From Candidatus Kerfeldbacteria bacterium (GTDB lineage: Bacteria; Patescibacteriota; Patescibacteriia; UBA9570), in contig DOSP01000098.1 of the NCBI GenBank assembly GCA_003512175.1, positions 2,588-8,738 of the forward strand: a stretch of DNA of 6,151 nucleotides, given 5' to 3'. Below the pieces are notes generated by a model, which saw only the letters and a list, made by a program, of their open reading frames with translations, was not told where the DNA came from and made no database searches. This document shows positions 1 to 5,804 of the stretch, one piece after another (position 1 is the stretch's first letter; each line of letters opens with the position of its first letter). Position numbers and translations under genes: made by a program.

Positions 1-443
1 CAAACACGGATGGCGGTGGAGAAGAAGGTGGTGGTGATGAACCGCCCGGTGGTGACGATGGCGAACAGACGGTGCAAGCAGCTGACGATATCGCCGGCAT
101 CATTACGCCAGCCATTGCGGCTGATGGTACCATCTATATTGGTAACTCCGAGGGAATCATTTATGCCATTGACCCTGATACACATGAAACCAAATGGTCA
201 TATGCCACTGGTCCAAATGGTGAAGGCACCTATGGTTTACCAAGTTTTCCTGTGGTAGATAAAGCTGGTGCAGTGTACTTTGGCGCCATGGATGGCAAGA
301 TGTATGCGTTAAAAAAAGACGGCACATTACTGTGGTCCTATGCCACCGGTGACGCTCTTGCCGAAGCCGCACCAGCTCTTGGAGCTGACGGCACATTGTA
401 TTTTGCCTCGGATGACGGGTATGTGTACGCGATTAACGAATAG
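1..443 (+). CDS. PQQ-like beta-propeller protein, 3' fragment (5' end outside window)
   Basis: The frame is open from the left edge (first full codon at 3) to TAG at 441-443, giving 146 visible residues. Residues 1-24 are a low-complexity linker rich in Gly, Asp, Glu and Pro. Residues about 40-146 hold at least three blades of a PQQ/quinoprotein-type beta-propeller. Each repeats the pattern ADGT(I/L)Y(I/F)(G/A)S..G.(V/I)YA(I/L) followed by (K/L)WSYATG, at about 41-70, 91-116 and 129-146. In this fold such repeats build a scaffold or binding surface; no PQQ cofactor or catalytic residue can be claimed. The linker suggests an extracellular propeller tethered to an upstream domain or membrane anchor, but that part is not in the window. 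A GTG at 72 could be read as a start but lies inside the linker, so a longer gene is far more likely. The final blade ends right at the stop codon, so the C-terminus looks complete. Family is confident, function is not known. Confidence 0.85.
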   Translation, partial: NTDGGGEEGGGDEPPGGDDGEQTVQAADDIAGIITPAIAADGTIYIGNSEGIIYAIDPDTHETKWSYATGPNGEGTYGLPSFPVVDKAGAVYFGAMDGKMYALKKDGTLLWSYATGDALAEAAPALGADGTLYFASDDGYVYAINE

Positions 444-448
444 GATAT

Positions 449-1027
449 ATGGATGGATCAATTCACTTTACTGAGCGCACACCAGACGCCAAAGAGAGAC
501 CAGAACAACGGTTACGAGAACCGGAAACAATCAACTGGAAAGAGTTGACTGATATTTTGCAGCAGGCTGATGTGGCCACAGAACAATTACGCATTGCCCA
601 TGATGCCTACATCGCAGCTACAAAAGCCGAGCACGGGCGTCATCCCACCGCCGAGCAGATGCAAACCAGCGATGCTGCCTTGGCAAAGGAACAGGACGCC
701 TACGAAAAATATGCCGAGGCTGCAACCAAGCGTCAACGAGCAATGGATAAATTGGATTACTATATGCATGAAGTCCATACGGCGTACCATGATGCTACTG
801 ATCTTGAAACGATGCTATTAGGCCGACGACACAAGCTAGAAGCCCAATTGCAGCAAGCGGATGGAACTGTTTCATTAGAGGTGTTCCGGGCCATTGCCGA
901 AATTGATGCGCAATTGCCTCAACTTGAAGCGGATGCAGATATTGCCTACCAACGTCTGGGTAAAGTAATTGATGCCTATAGTACTACCTTATCAAGTGCG
1001 CCTGGTGAGGCGATGGCGGCTAAGTAA
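449..1027 (+). CDS. hypothetical helical / coiled-coil protein, 192 aa
   Basis: I do not recognise the family. The protein is charged and Ala/Gln/Glu/Lys-rich, with almost no Gly or Pro between residues about 28 and 175. It should therefore be mostly alpha-helical, probably several helices that pack as coiled coils. There is no signal peptide, membrane segment or cysteine cluster. The first 28 residues are polar and probably disordered. The ATG lies 5 nt after the stop of the propeller gene. An AGGA at 442-445 overlaps that stop codon but sits only 3 nt from the ATG, a short spacing, so translation may be coupled to the upstream gene. The 3' end overlaps the convergent zinc-ribbon gene by 8 nt (1020-1027), with no terminator between them. 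It might be a structural or accessory partner of the propeller protein; this is inferred only from position. Confidence 0.75.
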   Translation: MDGSIHFTERTPDAKERPEQRLREPETINWKELTDILQQADVATEQLRIAHDAYIAATKAEHGRHPTAEQMQTSDAALAKEQDAYEKYAEAATKRQRAMDKLDYYMHEVHTAYHDATDLETMLLGRRHKLEAQLQQADGTVSLEVFRAIAEIDAQLPQLEADADIAYQRLGKVIDAYSTTLSSAPGEAMAAK

Positions 1028-2720
1028 CCTCTGCCTGGTAACACTGTGCACAGTAAATAGTTTCTGGACGATCCGGCGCGTAAGGAGTCATAAATGGAGC
1101 AGAACAACGGCTACAATGACCCGGCCATAAATTGTTGGGCAATTTTTGGGCTAAGCGTTCAAAGTGACGACAGTTCGAACATAATCTAGGCAACGCTATA
1201 TTCCTGGTTTGTAAATATTCAAACTCTTTTGGTAGTAGTTTATAAACTTGAGTGCATTGTTGGTTACACTGGCCCTTATGTAAACACTGGATGACTTGTT
1301 GTGTGATGTCATCATTAGTATCTTTAATATGGTCAGGTAATTGTTCCGCTATGATCGTGTAAGTTTTATCAGTCGTATCATCTACTTTCCAACGCCAACC
1401 TTCTGCCATCACTTCCGATTGAGTCAGGGGAAAGTGTTCTTGCGCCACCGTCTCATTATAAGCAAAGGGAGATAGTTCGGTAGGAAAGAATTCACCATAA
1501 CGGTAGATTCTACCTTTAGTATCTACATACGGTTGGTCATTCATCTGTTGAATGATCTTGGGTAGTAACTGTTCATATTCCTCTTTGGTATATTGTTTGT
1601 TCAAGATACAATAGTGGGCATTACGTAGACCGATGCAGCCAAAACAATCCGTACAGTTGTTGCAGTTGTAGCTGTAAAATACGTCACGTCCGCCCCACAC
1701 CACCACGCCAAACGCCAGGTGTGAACCATCTACACCAAAATCCACGCCTTCGTATAGTTGGTCAGCATGGGCGCCGATGCCGTAACCATCACGTGAGTCT
1801 GTCAATTGCAGTGCATTCGCTAGGTAACGACAATCCGCAATATCTTTTTTACCATCAAAAATATATTGGCTGTTACTTACACCCACAATATTTTCACCGG
1901 TAGAACCTGCCGAGTCAATGGTGTGCGCAAAACGGTGTAAAGCTTTCAACTTTAGATCGGCTAGTTGTTGTTTGAGTGATTGTAGTTGTGTATAGCTGCC
2001 GGTATCTAGAGCTGCTACTTTTTGACGGTACGTGGCTTCATCTAACTGTTCGTTAAAAAGACAGAATGACTTGTTACGTAAATTGGTACAACCAAAACAA
2101 TCATGCACGTTACGGCAATCATACAGCAACTGGCTATTACGCACTTGGGCACAGTCTTGGGCAAATTGTACATTGTATAAGCGGTCACCGCCAATGATTT
2201 CATAAACCAACTCACTTTCACTACCGGCAGAAATGTCGAATGAATCACGACACCGTTGTACTTGATGACTGTATGAAACGTTCTCGGCGGTCCAAGTGGC
2301 AAATACCAGATAACAATTATTCATGTCACCTACATGGTTGCAATACGCACTGTTGGTACATTTATTATTAAACACGGCCGGGTGTGGTACGCGTTTGAAT
2401 AATTCCCGCCACTGGGTGAAGAAGGGCGTGTTCCAATCATAGTTTTGTCCGAACTCAAGCGCGGACCAGTCATCTTGCCACCACGTATCGCGATCATAGA
2501 CTACATAGTGACTGGCGGGGTCGAAGATGGTGATAATTGGTTTGTCAGTTTTGGTGCAGGTGCTTGGATACAGCTTGCGTTCGTTACGAAAGGCCATACG
2601 TCGTTGCATCCGGCAACGCCAGCAGAAGGTGGGTGGTGGTACACCCATTCGTTTATAAAAATCCTGGTCGACCGCGTCAATCTCGAAGGGTTGGTGGCAG
2701 TGTTGGCAGGTCTGCTGCAT
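1020..2720 (-). CDS. large cysteine-rich multi-zinc-ribbon protein, CPR-type, 566 aa
   Basis: The length and motif order match a zinc-ribbon family of unknown function that is common in Parcubacteria-like genomes, recognised from memory. At the N-terminus, Cys5/Cys8 and Cys33/Cys36 form a zinc ribbon followed by a basic RMQRRMAFRNER stretch. The middle contains Cys-rich modules. One lies near residues 121-136, and two clear internal repeats read DCFGC-x-(N/G)LRN-x2-(F/Y)C-x-(F/L)N at about 207-223 and 358-374. The C-terminus has a Cys cluster at 479-489, a CxxC at 514/517, and a last ribbon with Cys536/Cys539 and Cys557/Cys560. No signal peptide or membrane segment is seen, so a cytoplasmic protein is expected. 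Nucleic-acid or protein binding is plausible from the ribbons and basic patch but unproven. The start is the first ATG of the frame. A purine-rich GGGGAAGG lies about 14-16 nt upstream, rather far for a Shine-Dalgarno site. The gene is divergent from the HAD operon and convergent with the helical gene. Confidence 0.9.
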   Translation of the reverse strand: MQQTCQHCHQPFEIDAVDQDFYKRMGVPPPTFCWRCRMQRRMAFRNERKLYPSTCTKTDKPIITIFDPASHYVVYDRDTWWQDDWSALEFGQNYDWNTPFFTQWRELFKRVPHPAVFNNKCTNSAYCNHVGDMNNCYLVFATWTAENVSYSHQVQRCRDSFDISAGSESELVYEIIGGDRLYNVQFAQDCAQVRNSQLLYDCRNVHDCFGCTNLRNKSFCLFNEQLDEATYRQKVAALDTGSYTQLQSLKQQLADLKLKALHRFAHTIDSAGSTGENIVGVSNSQYIFDGKKDIADCRYLANALQLTDSRDGYGIGAHADQLYEGVDFGVDGSHLAFGVVVWGGRDVFYSYNCNNCTDCFGCIGLRNAHYCILNKQYTKEEYEQLLPKIIQQMNDQPYVDTKGRIYRYGEFFPTELSPFAYNETVAQEHFPLTQSEVMAEGWRWKVDDTTDKTYTIIAEQLPDHIKDTNDDITQQVIQCLHKGQCNQQCTQVYKLLPKEFEYLQTRNIALPRLCSNCRHFERLAQKLPNNLWPGHCSRCSAPFMTPYAPDRPETIYCAQCYQAEVT

Positions 2721-2804
2721 GAAAACAGTTTACACCTTCCCCGCCGCTCGGCAACCTCGGTGCACCCCTTCCTATACAGGAAGGGGTAGTGATACTATAA
2801 CCTT
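2721..2804. promoter_or_regulatory. divergent promoter region between zinc-ribbon gene and HAD operon
   Basis: This 84-nt spacer separates two divergent starts. An A+T-rich patch at 2793-2801 reads as a -10 box both ways: TACTAT or TATAAC on the plus strand, TATAGT (2794-2799) on the minus strand. The plus boxes end only 3-6 nt before the ATG at 2805, so the first HAD mRNA would be leaderless or nearly so. The minus box would start transcription near 2787, giving a leader of about 67 nt that begins at the hairpin at 2763-2788. No good -35 hexamer is seen for either direction. The assignment rests on position and -10 likeness only. Confidence 0.45.
2764..2787. repeat. perfect inverted repeat, 9 bp arms (10 bp with inner T-A), in divergent promoter
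   Basis: ACCCCTTCC (2764-2772) and GGAAGGGGT (2779-2787) are exact reverse complements around TATACA. An extra T-A pair can close a 4-nt loop. No T-run follows on either strand and the flanking genes diverge, so it is not an intrinsic terminator. It could be an operator overlapping the -35 zone of the HAD promoter, or a 5'-end stem-loop on the zinc-ribbon mRNA. Confidence 0.7.
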
Positions 2805-3209
2805 ATGCAAGTCGTCATCTTCGATTTTTATGGAGTCATTTATAACCCGTTGACCAGTCAGCCCACTGCCGGGTTACGTGAGTTTGTGGAACTGTTAAAC
2901 GCGCAGGCGGTGCATTGTGGTGTGGCATCAAGTACCCAAAGTAGCACCATTGAAACATTTCTTCAGGAACATGGTCTCGATAGCTATTTTCCCGTGGTGA
3001 TTGGCAGTGACAAAGTGACACGGATTAAACCAGACCCAGAATGTTATCGAGCAGTGGCCAAGGCGTATACTGTTCAACCAGCCGACTGTATAGTGATTGA
3101 TGATTCGTTAGATGCGGTAGCGGAGGCAAAACAGGCCGGGTTTGAAACAGTCTTTTTTGGGAATGATCTAGACAGTTTTGAAAAAATCGCTACACTGCTA
3201 AAGTTATGA
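2805..3209 (+). CDS. small, cap-reduced HAD-superfamily hydrolase, 134 aa
   Basis: HAD-fold core with the usual order of motifs. Motif I is FDFYGV with nucleophile Asp7. Motif II is Ser42/Ser43 in GVASST. Motif III is Lys75 in IKPDPE. Motif IV is Asp99-Asp100 in VIDDS. Two things are unusual. The second motif I aspartate, the general acid in HAD phosphatases, is Tyr9, as in haloacid-dehalogenase-type members. Only about 30 residues separate motifs I and II, so the helical C1 cap of about 70 residues is missing and the protein is much shorter than the usual 200-230. The KPDPE and DDS motifs still place it in HAD subfamily IA. A hydrolase on phosphorylated or halogenated substrates, or a protein with lost or changed activity, are all possible. 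It is the first gene of a five-gene operon. The ATG sits 4-7 nt after -10-like boxes, suggesting a leaderless mRNA. The stop overlaps the next start as ATGA at 3206-3209. Confidence 0.85.
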   Translation: MQVVIFDFYGVIYNPLTSQPTAGLREFVELLNAQAVHCGVASSTQSSTIETFLQEHGLDSYFPVVIGSDKVTRIKPDPECYRAVAKAYTVQPADCIVIDDSLDAVAEAKQAGFETVFFGNDLDSFEKIATLLKL

Positions 3210-3904
3210 CTGATTTTTTACCCGAAGCACTACGCCAACCGTTCAAAGGTATTTTATTCGATTTAGATGGTACATTAATCGATAGCGAAGAGTTACACTA
3301 CGTTGCTTGGAAACAGGCGTTGTTAGATTACGGCTACGATATGGATTCAATCGGAGAACCCGTGCCCTATCAAGGTAATTTTCGCAAAATGTATACCGAC
3401 ATTGCCGCTAAATTACGTTTACCAGAAGACACCTTCGAGCAAGTTTATCAACGGAAAGTAGAGATCACCTTAGCTACTCCAGCCACCGAAATTAGTGTGG
3501 TGGAGGGGATCATTAGTTTTTTAGAATTCTTAAAAGATCAGCGAGTGCCGATGGGTATTGTCACTAATTCGGAAAAAGACTATGTCGAGCATGTGCTGGA
3601 TGGCTTTGGCTTTCGAGAATACTTTGACCAGGTAGTGCATGCCGATCACGTAGTGCTGCCGAAACCAGCGCCAGATGGATACACCTATGGAGCCAGTTTG
3701 TTAGATCTTCCTACCCAAGATGTTCTGGCGTTTGAAAATACCGATGTGGGCATCACAGCCGCCCGCGCGGCTGGCTTAAAAGTGATTGCTATTCGTTCCA
3801 CTGATTGGTTGGGTCTCAGTACCTATGCCGATGCCCATTTAGCGATTGATCATTTTGGCGATAGTGCCCTGGACGATTTAATGTTTATTGGTCAATCCGA
3901 ATGA
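3206..3904 (+). CDS. HAD hydrolase, beta-phosphoglucomutase/phosphatase-like subfamily IA, 232 aa
   Basis: Full-length HAD enzyme of the beta-phosphoglucomutase/phosphatase-like group. Motif I is LFDLDGTLIDSE (Asp19 nucleophile, Asp21 acid/base). A helical C1 cap spans about residues 30-100. Motif II is Thr120 in VTNS. Motif III is Lys153 in LPKPAPDGY. Motif IV is FENTDVGI at 176-183, followed by the AARAAGLKVIAI strand typical of the family. In relatives motif IV is FEDS..G, where Glu and Asp help bind Mg2+. Here the Asp is Asn178, so metal binding may be altered, although Glu177 and Asp180 remain. A substrate such as a sugar phosphate cannot be read from sequence. It starts inside the stop of the upstream HAD gene (ATGA at 3206) and ends inside the start of the next (ATGA at 3901). 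No Shine-Dalgarno is visible, so translational coupling is likely. Confidence 0.9.
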   Translation: MTDFLPEALRQPFKGILFDLDGTLIDSEELHYVAWKQALLDYGYDMDSIGEPVPYQGNFRKMYTDIAAKLRLPEDTFEQVYQRKVEITLATPATEISVVEGIISFLEFLKDQRVPMGIVTNSEKDYVEHVLDGFGFREYFDQVVHADHVVLPKPAPDGYTYGASLLDLPTQDVLAFENTDVGITAARAAGLKVIAIRSTDWLGLSTYADAHLAIDHFGDSALDDLMFIGQSE

Positions 3905-4560
3905 AGGAGATCGAGTTACAGGCCATCCTGTTCGATTTTGATGGCACCATTGTTGAAAGCGAACGGGTGTATGAAGAGGTGTTTAGTAAATGGATGTGGG
4001 AACAGCATATTCCCTTTGCGGTGCAAGATAAAATTAACGCCGTCATTGTGCCGGGCTTAACCTGGGAAGATTGTTTTCGCGTGGTTATTGCTGTGACAAA
4101 AAAAAAGTTTGATGTGATCAAAGCACGTGATGAAGTCACTAGGCGAATCGAGCAGTATATTTTAGACGTTGGTTTACCACTTAAAGCCGGTGTGCGCCAA
4201 GCCATTGAACAATTATCACCGCGTTATCAACTAGCCATTGTCAGTAGTTCTCCTGCCAAAGTAGTGGAACGAGCTTTGCGACATCATCAGATTGATCATT
4301 ATTTTAGCCAGCGTACCACTCGGGAAGATATTACCTATCCAAAACCACACCCAGAGCCATATACACATACCTTACAAACGATGCACATTAAGCCAGAGGA
4401 AGCTGTAGCTATCGAAGATTCTTTGGCGGGTGCCCAAAGTGCGGCAGCCGCTGGAGTATTTGTCTATGTTTGGCCCGATCAGAATTTTCGACCAGAACAG
4501 TTCGCCGATTTTGCCAAAGTGGTGTATAGTTTTGATGAGATTATCCGCGATGTATTATGA
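3901..4560 (+). CDS. HAD hydrolase, subfamily IA phosphatase-like, 219 aa
   Basis: Third consecutive HAD gene and the one with the most canonical catalytic set. Motif I is FDFDGTIVESE (Asp12, Asp14). A helical C1 cap spans about 20-90. Motif II is Ser115 in IVSSSP. Motif III is Lys148 in YPKPHPEPY. Motif IV is IEDSLAG with Glu172 and Asp173, followed by AAAAGVFVYVWP. This is the pattern of phosphoglycolate phosphatase/beta-phosphoglucomutase-like enzymes; the exact substrate is unknown. The ATG overlaps the upstream TGA and has no Shine-Dalgarno in front. An AAGGAG lies just inside the gene at 3904-3909. The stop overlaps the next ATG (ATGA at 4557). Similarity to the preceding gene is ordinary superfamily similarity; I did not see near-identical stretches that would show a recent duplication. 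Confidence 0.9.
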   Translation: MKEIELQAILFDFDGTIVESERVYEEVFSKWMWEQHIPFAVQDKINAVIVPGLTWEDCFRVVIAVTKKKFDVIKARDEVTRRIEQYILDVGLPLKAGVRQAIEQLSPRYQLAIVSSSPAKVVERALRHHQIDHYFSQRTTREDITYPKPHPEPYTHTLQTMHIKPEEAVAIEDSLAGAQSAAAAGVFVYVWPDQNFRPEQFADFAKVVYSFDEIIRDVL

Positions 4561-4904
4561 CAACAACAGTAACCACTTGTCCCTATTGTCATGCCGTGGA
4601 TGCCGTTGATCGGTTGATCGAATTTTGCATACCAGCACGCACCACCTACACAAATCGGTCAGCGCAACTGCTTCAGTGCCAACGCTGTCAGCAAGTGTTT
4701 ATGAGTATGTATGAAGAAGAACCGGTGGATCAATCCAACCCAGCGGCGTGGAATGCCTATTTTTATTATCTACCACAAGCCCTGCAACATGATTTGCTGA
4801 TTGATGCGACCCTGTGTGTCACGCCAGACAATGCCGCCTGTCACTGCGCCATGCACCAATTGATTAGCGAGTTGGATTTTTCGCAATTGCAGCGGTTGCC
4901 ATAA
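4557..4904 (+). CDS. small zinc-ribbon protein, hypothetical, 115 aa
   Basis: Cys8-x2-Cys11 (CPYC) and Cys41-x2-Cys44 (CQRC) form a likely four-cysteine zinc ribbon with about 29 residues between the pairs. Further cysteines at 24, 87, 95 and 97 could form a second site, but their spacing is irregular. The rest is acidic, with an aromatic patch near residues 65-72 (WNAYFYYLP) and a helical-looking end. There is no signal peptide or membrane segment. I do not recognise a named family. It begins inside the stop codon of the third HAD gene and ends 3 nt before the Maf gene, so it belongs to the same transcription unit. A regulatory or metal-dependent accessory role for neighbouring enzymes is possible, but only by position. 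Confidence 0.75.
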   Translation: MTTTVTTCPYCHAVDAVDRLIEFCIPARTTYTNRSAQLLQCQRCQQVFMSMYEEEPVDQSNPAAWNAYFYYLPQALQHDLLIDATLCVTPDNAACHCAMHQLISELDFSQLQRLP

Positions 4905-4907
4905 GCT

Positions 4908-5480
4908 ATGCAACTGGTGCTAGGCTCTACCTCACCGTATAAACGGCAATTGTTCGAGCAATTAAATATGCCGTTTGCTGTGGATGATCCGGGCATTGAT
5001 GAAACTGCCTTTCATCAGTCGACTGTCGCTGAAACAGTTCAAGTGGTTTCTGAAGCGAAGGCCAAAGCGCTATTATTGAAGTATGTAGATACCGATACTC
5101 TTATTATTACAGCTGACGTGGCGGGGGAATTAGACGGAAAGTTTTTAGGGAAACCAGTATCACGGCAAGATGCCGTCGACACTATTTTTCGTTATTCTGG
5201 TCGAGCCATGTACATTTGGACAGGCACCAGCGTTGTCCATGCTGTTACTGGTCAAATCATCACCGATGTACGTAAAGCGGTCATTCATTTTCAACCGCTC
5301 ACCCGGGAACAAGTGGAACAGTATGTTGATGAAAAAAATCCTTTAGATAAAGGTGGCTCAATAGCCATTGAAGAAATCGAAGAGCGGGGATTTGTGCAAT
5401 CGGTTACTGGTGAACGCGCTGCCATTATTGGATTATCGTTAGAATTCATCAGGCGCACGCTCGCCCTTGACAAATCTTGA
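4908..5480 (+). CDS. Maf-like nucleoside triphosphate pyrophosphatase, YceF type, 190 aa
   Basis: Maf/Ham1-fold house-cleaning pyrophosphatase, expected to hydrolyse a non-canonical or unwanted NTP to NMP and PPi in the cytoplasm. The N-terminus VLGSTSPYKRQLFEQL fits the Maf signature STSP-x-(R/K)-R. GIDET supplies the conserved acidic pair (Asp31, Glu32). LIITAD with Asp70, then LDGKFLGKP with Lys82, match the Maf core. The segments YSGRAMYIWTG, VEQYVDEKNPLDKGGS and AAIIGLSL follow. Compared from memory, it aligns better with E. coli YceF, an m7GTP pyrophosphatase, than with YhdE-type dTTP/UTP enzymes: it shares an aromatic after SP, a LDG-GKP spacing and an NPL/HPL-GGS/AGS block. Some usual residues differ: Val71 follows Asp70, and the C-terminal AGGY block reads GGSI. 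The substrate is therefore uncertain. Length is normal for the family. The start is 3 nt after the upstream stop with no Shine-Dalgarno. It is the last gene of the operon. Confidence 0.85.
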   Translation: MQLVLGSTSPYKRQLFEQLNMPFAVDDPGIDETAFHQSTVAETVQVVSEAKAKALLLKYVDTDTLIITADVAGELDGKFLGKPVSRQDAVDTIFRYSGRAMYIWTGTSVVHAVTGQIITDVRKAVIHFQPLTREQVEQYVDEKNPLDKGGSIAIEEIEERGFVQSVTGERAAIIGLSLEFIRRTLALDKS

Positions 5481-5495
5481 GTTTTCTCTTACGCT
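5467..5495 (+). promoter_or_regulatory. possible promoter inside the end of the Maf gene
   Basis: A perfect TTGACA at 5467-5472 is followed after 17 nt by TACGCT at 5490-5495, which matches TATAAT at only three positions. If active it would start transcription near 5502 and feed the structured noncoding region. The -35 lies in the last codons of the Maf gene, so it may also be coincidence. Confidence 0.35.
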
Positions 5496-5517
5496 GATGC
5501 CGTTCTTTAAATTTTAG

Positions 5518-5535
5518 GGACATATAATATTGTCC
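5518..5535 (+). promoter_or_regulatory. TATAAT box inside an inverted repeat
   Basis: A consensus -10 hexamer TATAAT lies at 5523-5528. It sits in the loop of a perfect 5-bp inverted repeat, GGACA (5518-5522) and TGTCC (5531-5535). No convincing -35 is found 15-19 nt upstream. A start from this box would fall near 5535, just before the GGGAG hairpin. Alternatively the repeat is an RNA stem and the hexamer is chance. Confidence 0.45.
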
Positions 5536-5555
5536 GGGAGCAAGGCAGTTCTCCC
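5536..5555 (+). other. small stem-loop GGGAG/CTCCC
   Basis: GGGAG (5536-5540) pairs with CTCCC (5551-5555) around a 10-nt loop. It would lie at the very 5' end of a transcript started from the TATAAT box at 5523. The loop contains AAGGCAG, also seen in SRP RNA, but the rest of the SRP signature is missing. Confidence 0.4.
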
Positions 5556-5572
5556 TTACCAAAGCTCAAAAC

Positions 5573-5663
5573 AAAAGGACCACTAGGTCTTTGTTCCCTT
5601 CGACTTGCTGTATAGACGGTACATCGAAACGTTTTCGGGAATAATGACCTTGTGGTCTTTTTT
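5573..5663 (+). terminator. 91-nt rod hairpin with T6 tail: operon terminator or small-RNA 3' end
   Basis: The outer helix pairs 5573-5583 with 5652-5662 (11 bp). After a U.U mismatch, 5585-5589 pairs with 5646-5650 (5 bp). After a second U.U, 5591-5598 pairs with 5637-5644 (8 bp). At the tip TTCGA (5599-5603) pairs with TCGAA (5624-5628), then TGTA (5609-5612) with TACA (5620-5623). The 3' arm GTGGTC runs straight into six T's (5658-5663), the layout of an intrinsic terminator for the operon ending at 5480. The opposite strand reads GTGGTCC then TTTTGTTTT, so termination could work both ways. Two shorter hairpins with GACC/GGTC stems (5577-5590 and 5646-5657) compete with the long rod. It is longer than normal terminators, so 5536-5663 may also be a small RNA of about 128 nt. 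Confidence 0.7.
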
Positions 5664-5673
5664 GTTTACCACG

Positions 5674-5689
5674 GCCTTGAGCCGCCGTT
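5674..5689 (+). repeat. 16-bp direct repeat, copy 1 (copy 2 at 5800-5815)
   Basis: GCCTTGAGCCGCCGTT occurs exactly at 5674-5689 and 5800-5815, with a diverged copy at 6101-6112 (CGAGCCGTCGTT). A matching set of 3' arms, GGTYGAGACGACGGCTC, lies at 5765-5781 and 6131-6147 with one difference. The repeats form the closing stems of modules 1, 2 and 4. Confidence 0.85.
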
Positions 5690-5781
5690 TCCCGGAGCCC
5701 GTTCATGGGGCCACTAAAAATTGGTTTGAGGCATTACACCCCCCGAGTGCATCAGCCAATATCCGGTCGAGACGACGGCTC
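5679..5781 (+). other. RNA module 1: three-way junction closed by the shared GAGCCG stem
   Basis: GAGCCGCCGTTTC (5679-5691) pairs with GAGACGACGGCTC (5769-5781): 12 of 13 positions, with one C.A mismatch (5685/5775) and one U.G. A 2-nt bulge (5767-5768) on the 3' side is followed by CCGGA/TCCGG (5692-5696 with 5762-5766). Inside, GCCC/GGGC forms a small hairpin (5697-5711). ATTGGTT/AGCCAAT forms a longer one (5720-5726 with 5754-5760), extended by 5728-5735 with 5746-5753 except one G.A. Confidence 0.6.
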
Positions 5782-5804
5782 TCCCCTTCAGTGTTCTCCG
5801 CCTT

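Noticed and set aside
10..258. Plus-strand frame starting at 10 (82 codons)
   Set aside because: It is a shifted reading of the linker and first propeller blade; the frame through 443 has clear repeated propeller motifs.
2764..2787. Hairpin in the divergent spacer as an intrinsic terminator
   Set aside because: No T-run on either strand and both flanking genes point away from it.
2445..2789. Plus-strand frame opposite the zinc-ribbon gene start
   Set aside because: It lies antisense to a well-supported gene and has no recognisable domain; it ends inside the divergent promoter hairpin.
2805..5480. Alternative genetic code with TGA read as Gly
   Set aside because: Four genes end at TGA exactly at the expected family length or at ATGA overlaps, so TGA is a stop here.
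5531..5555. SRP RNA, from CCGG...AAGGCAG resemblance
   Set aside because: The GGAA tetraloop and the AGCAGCC internal-loop block that define the SRP tip are missing, and the hairpin is only 5 bp.
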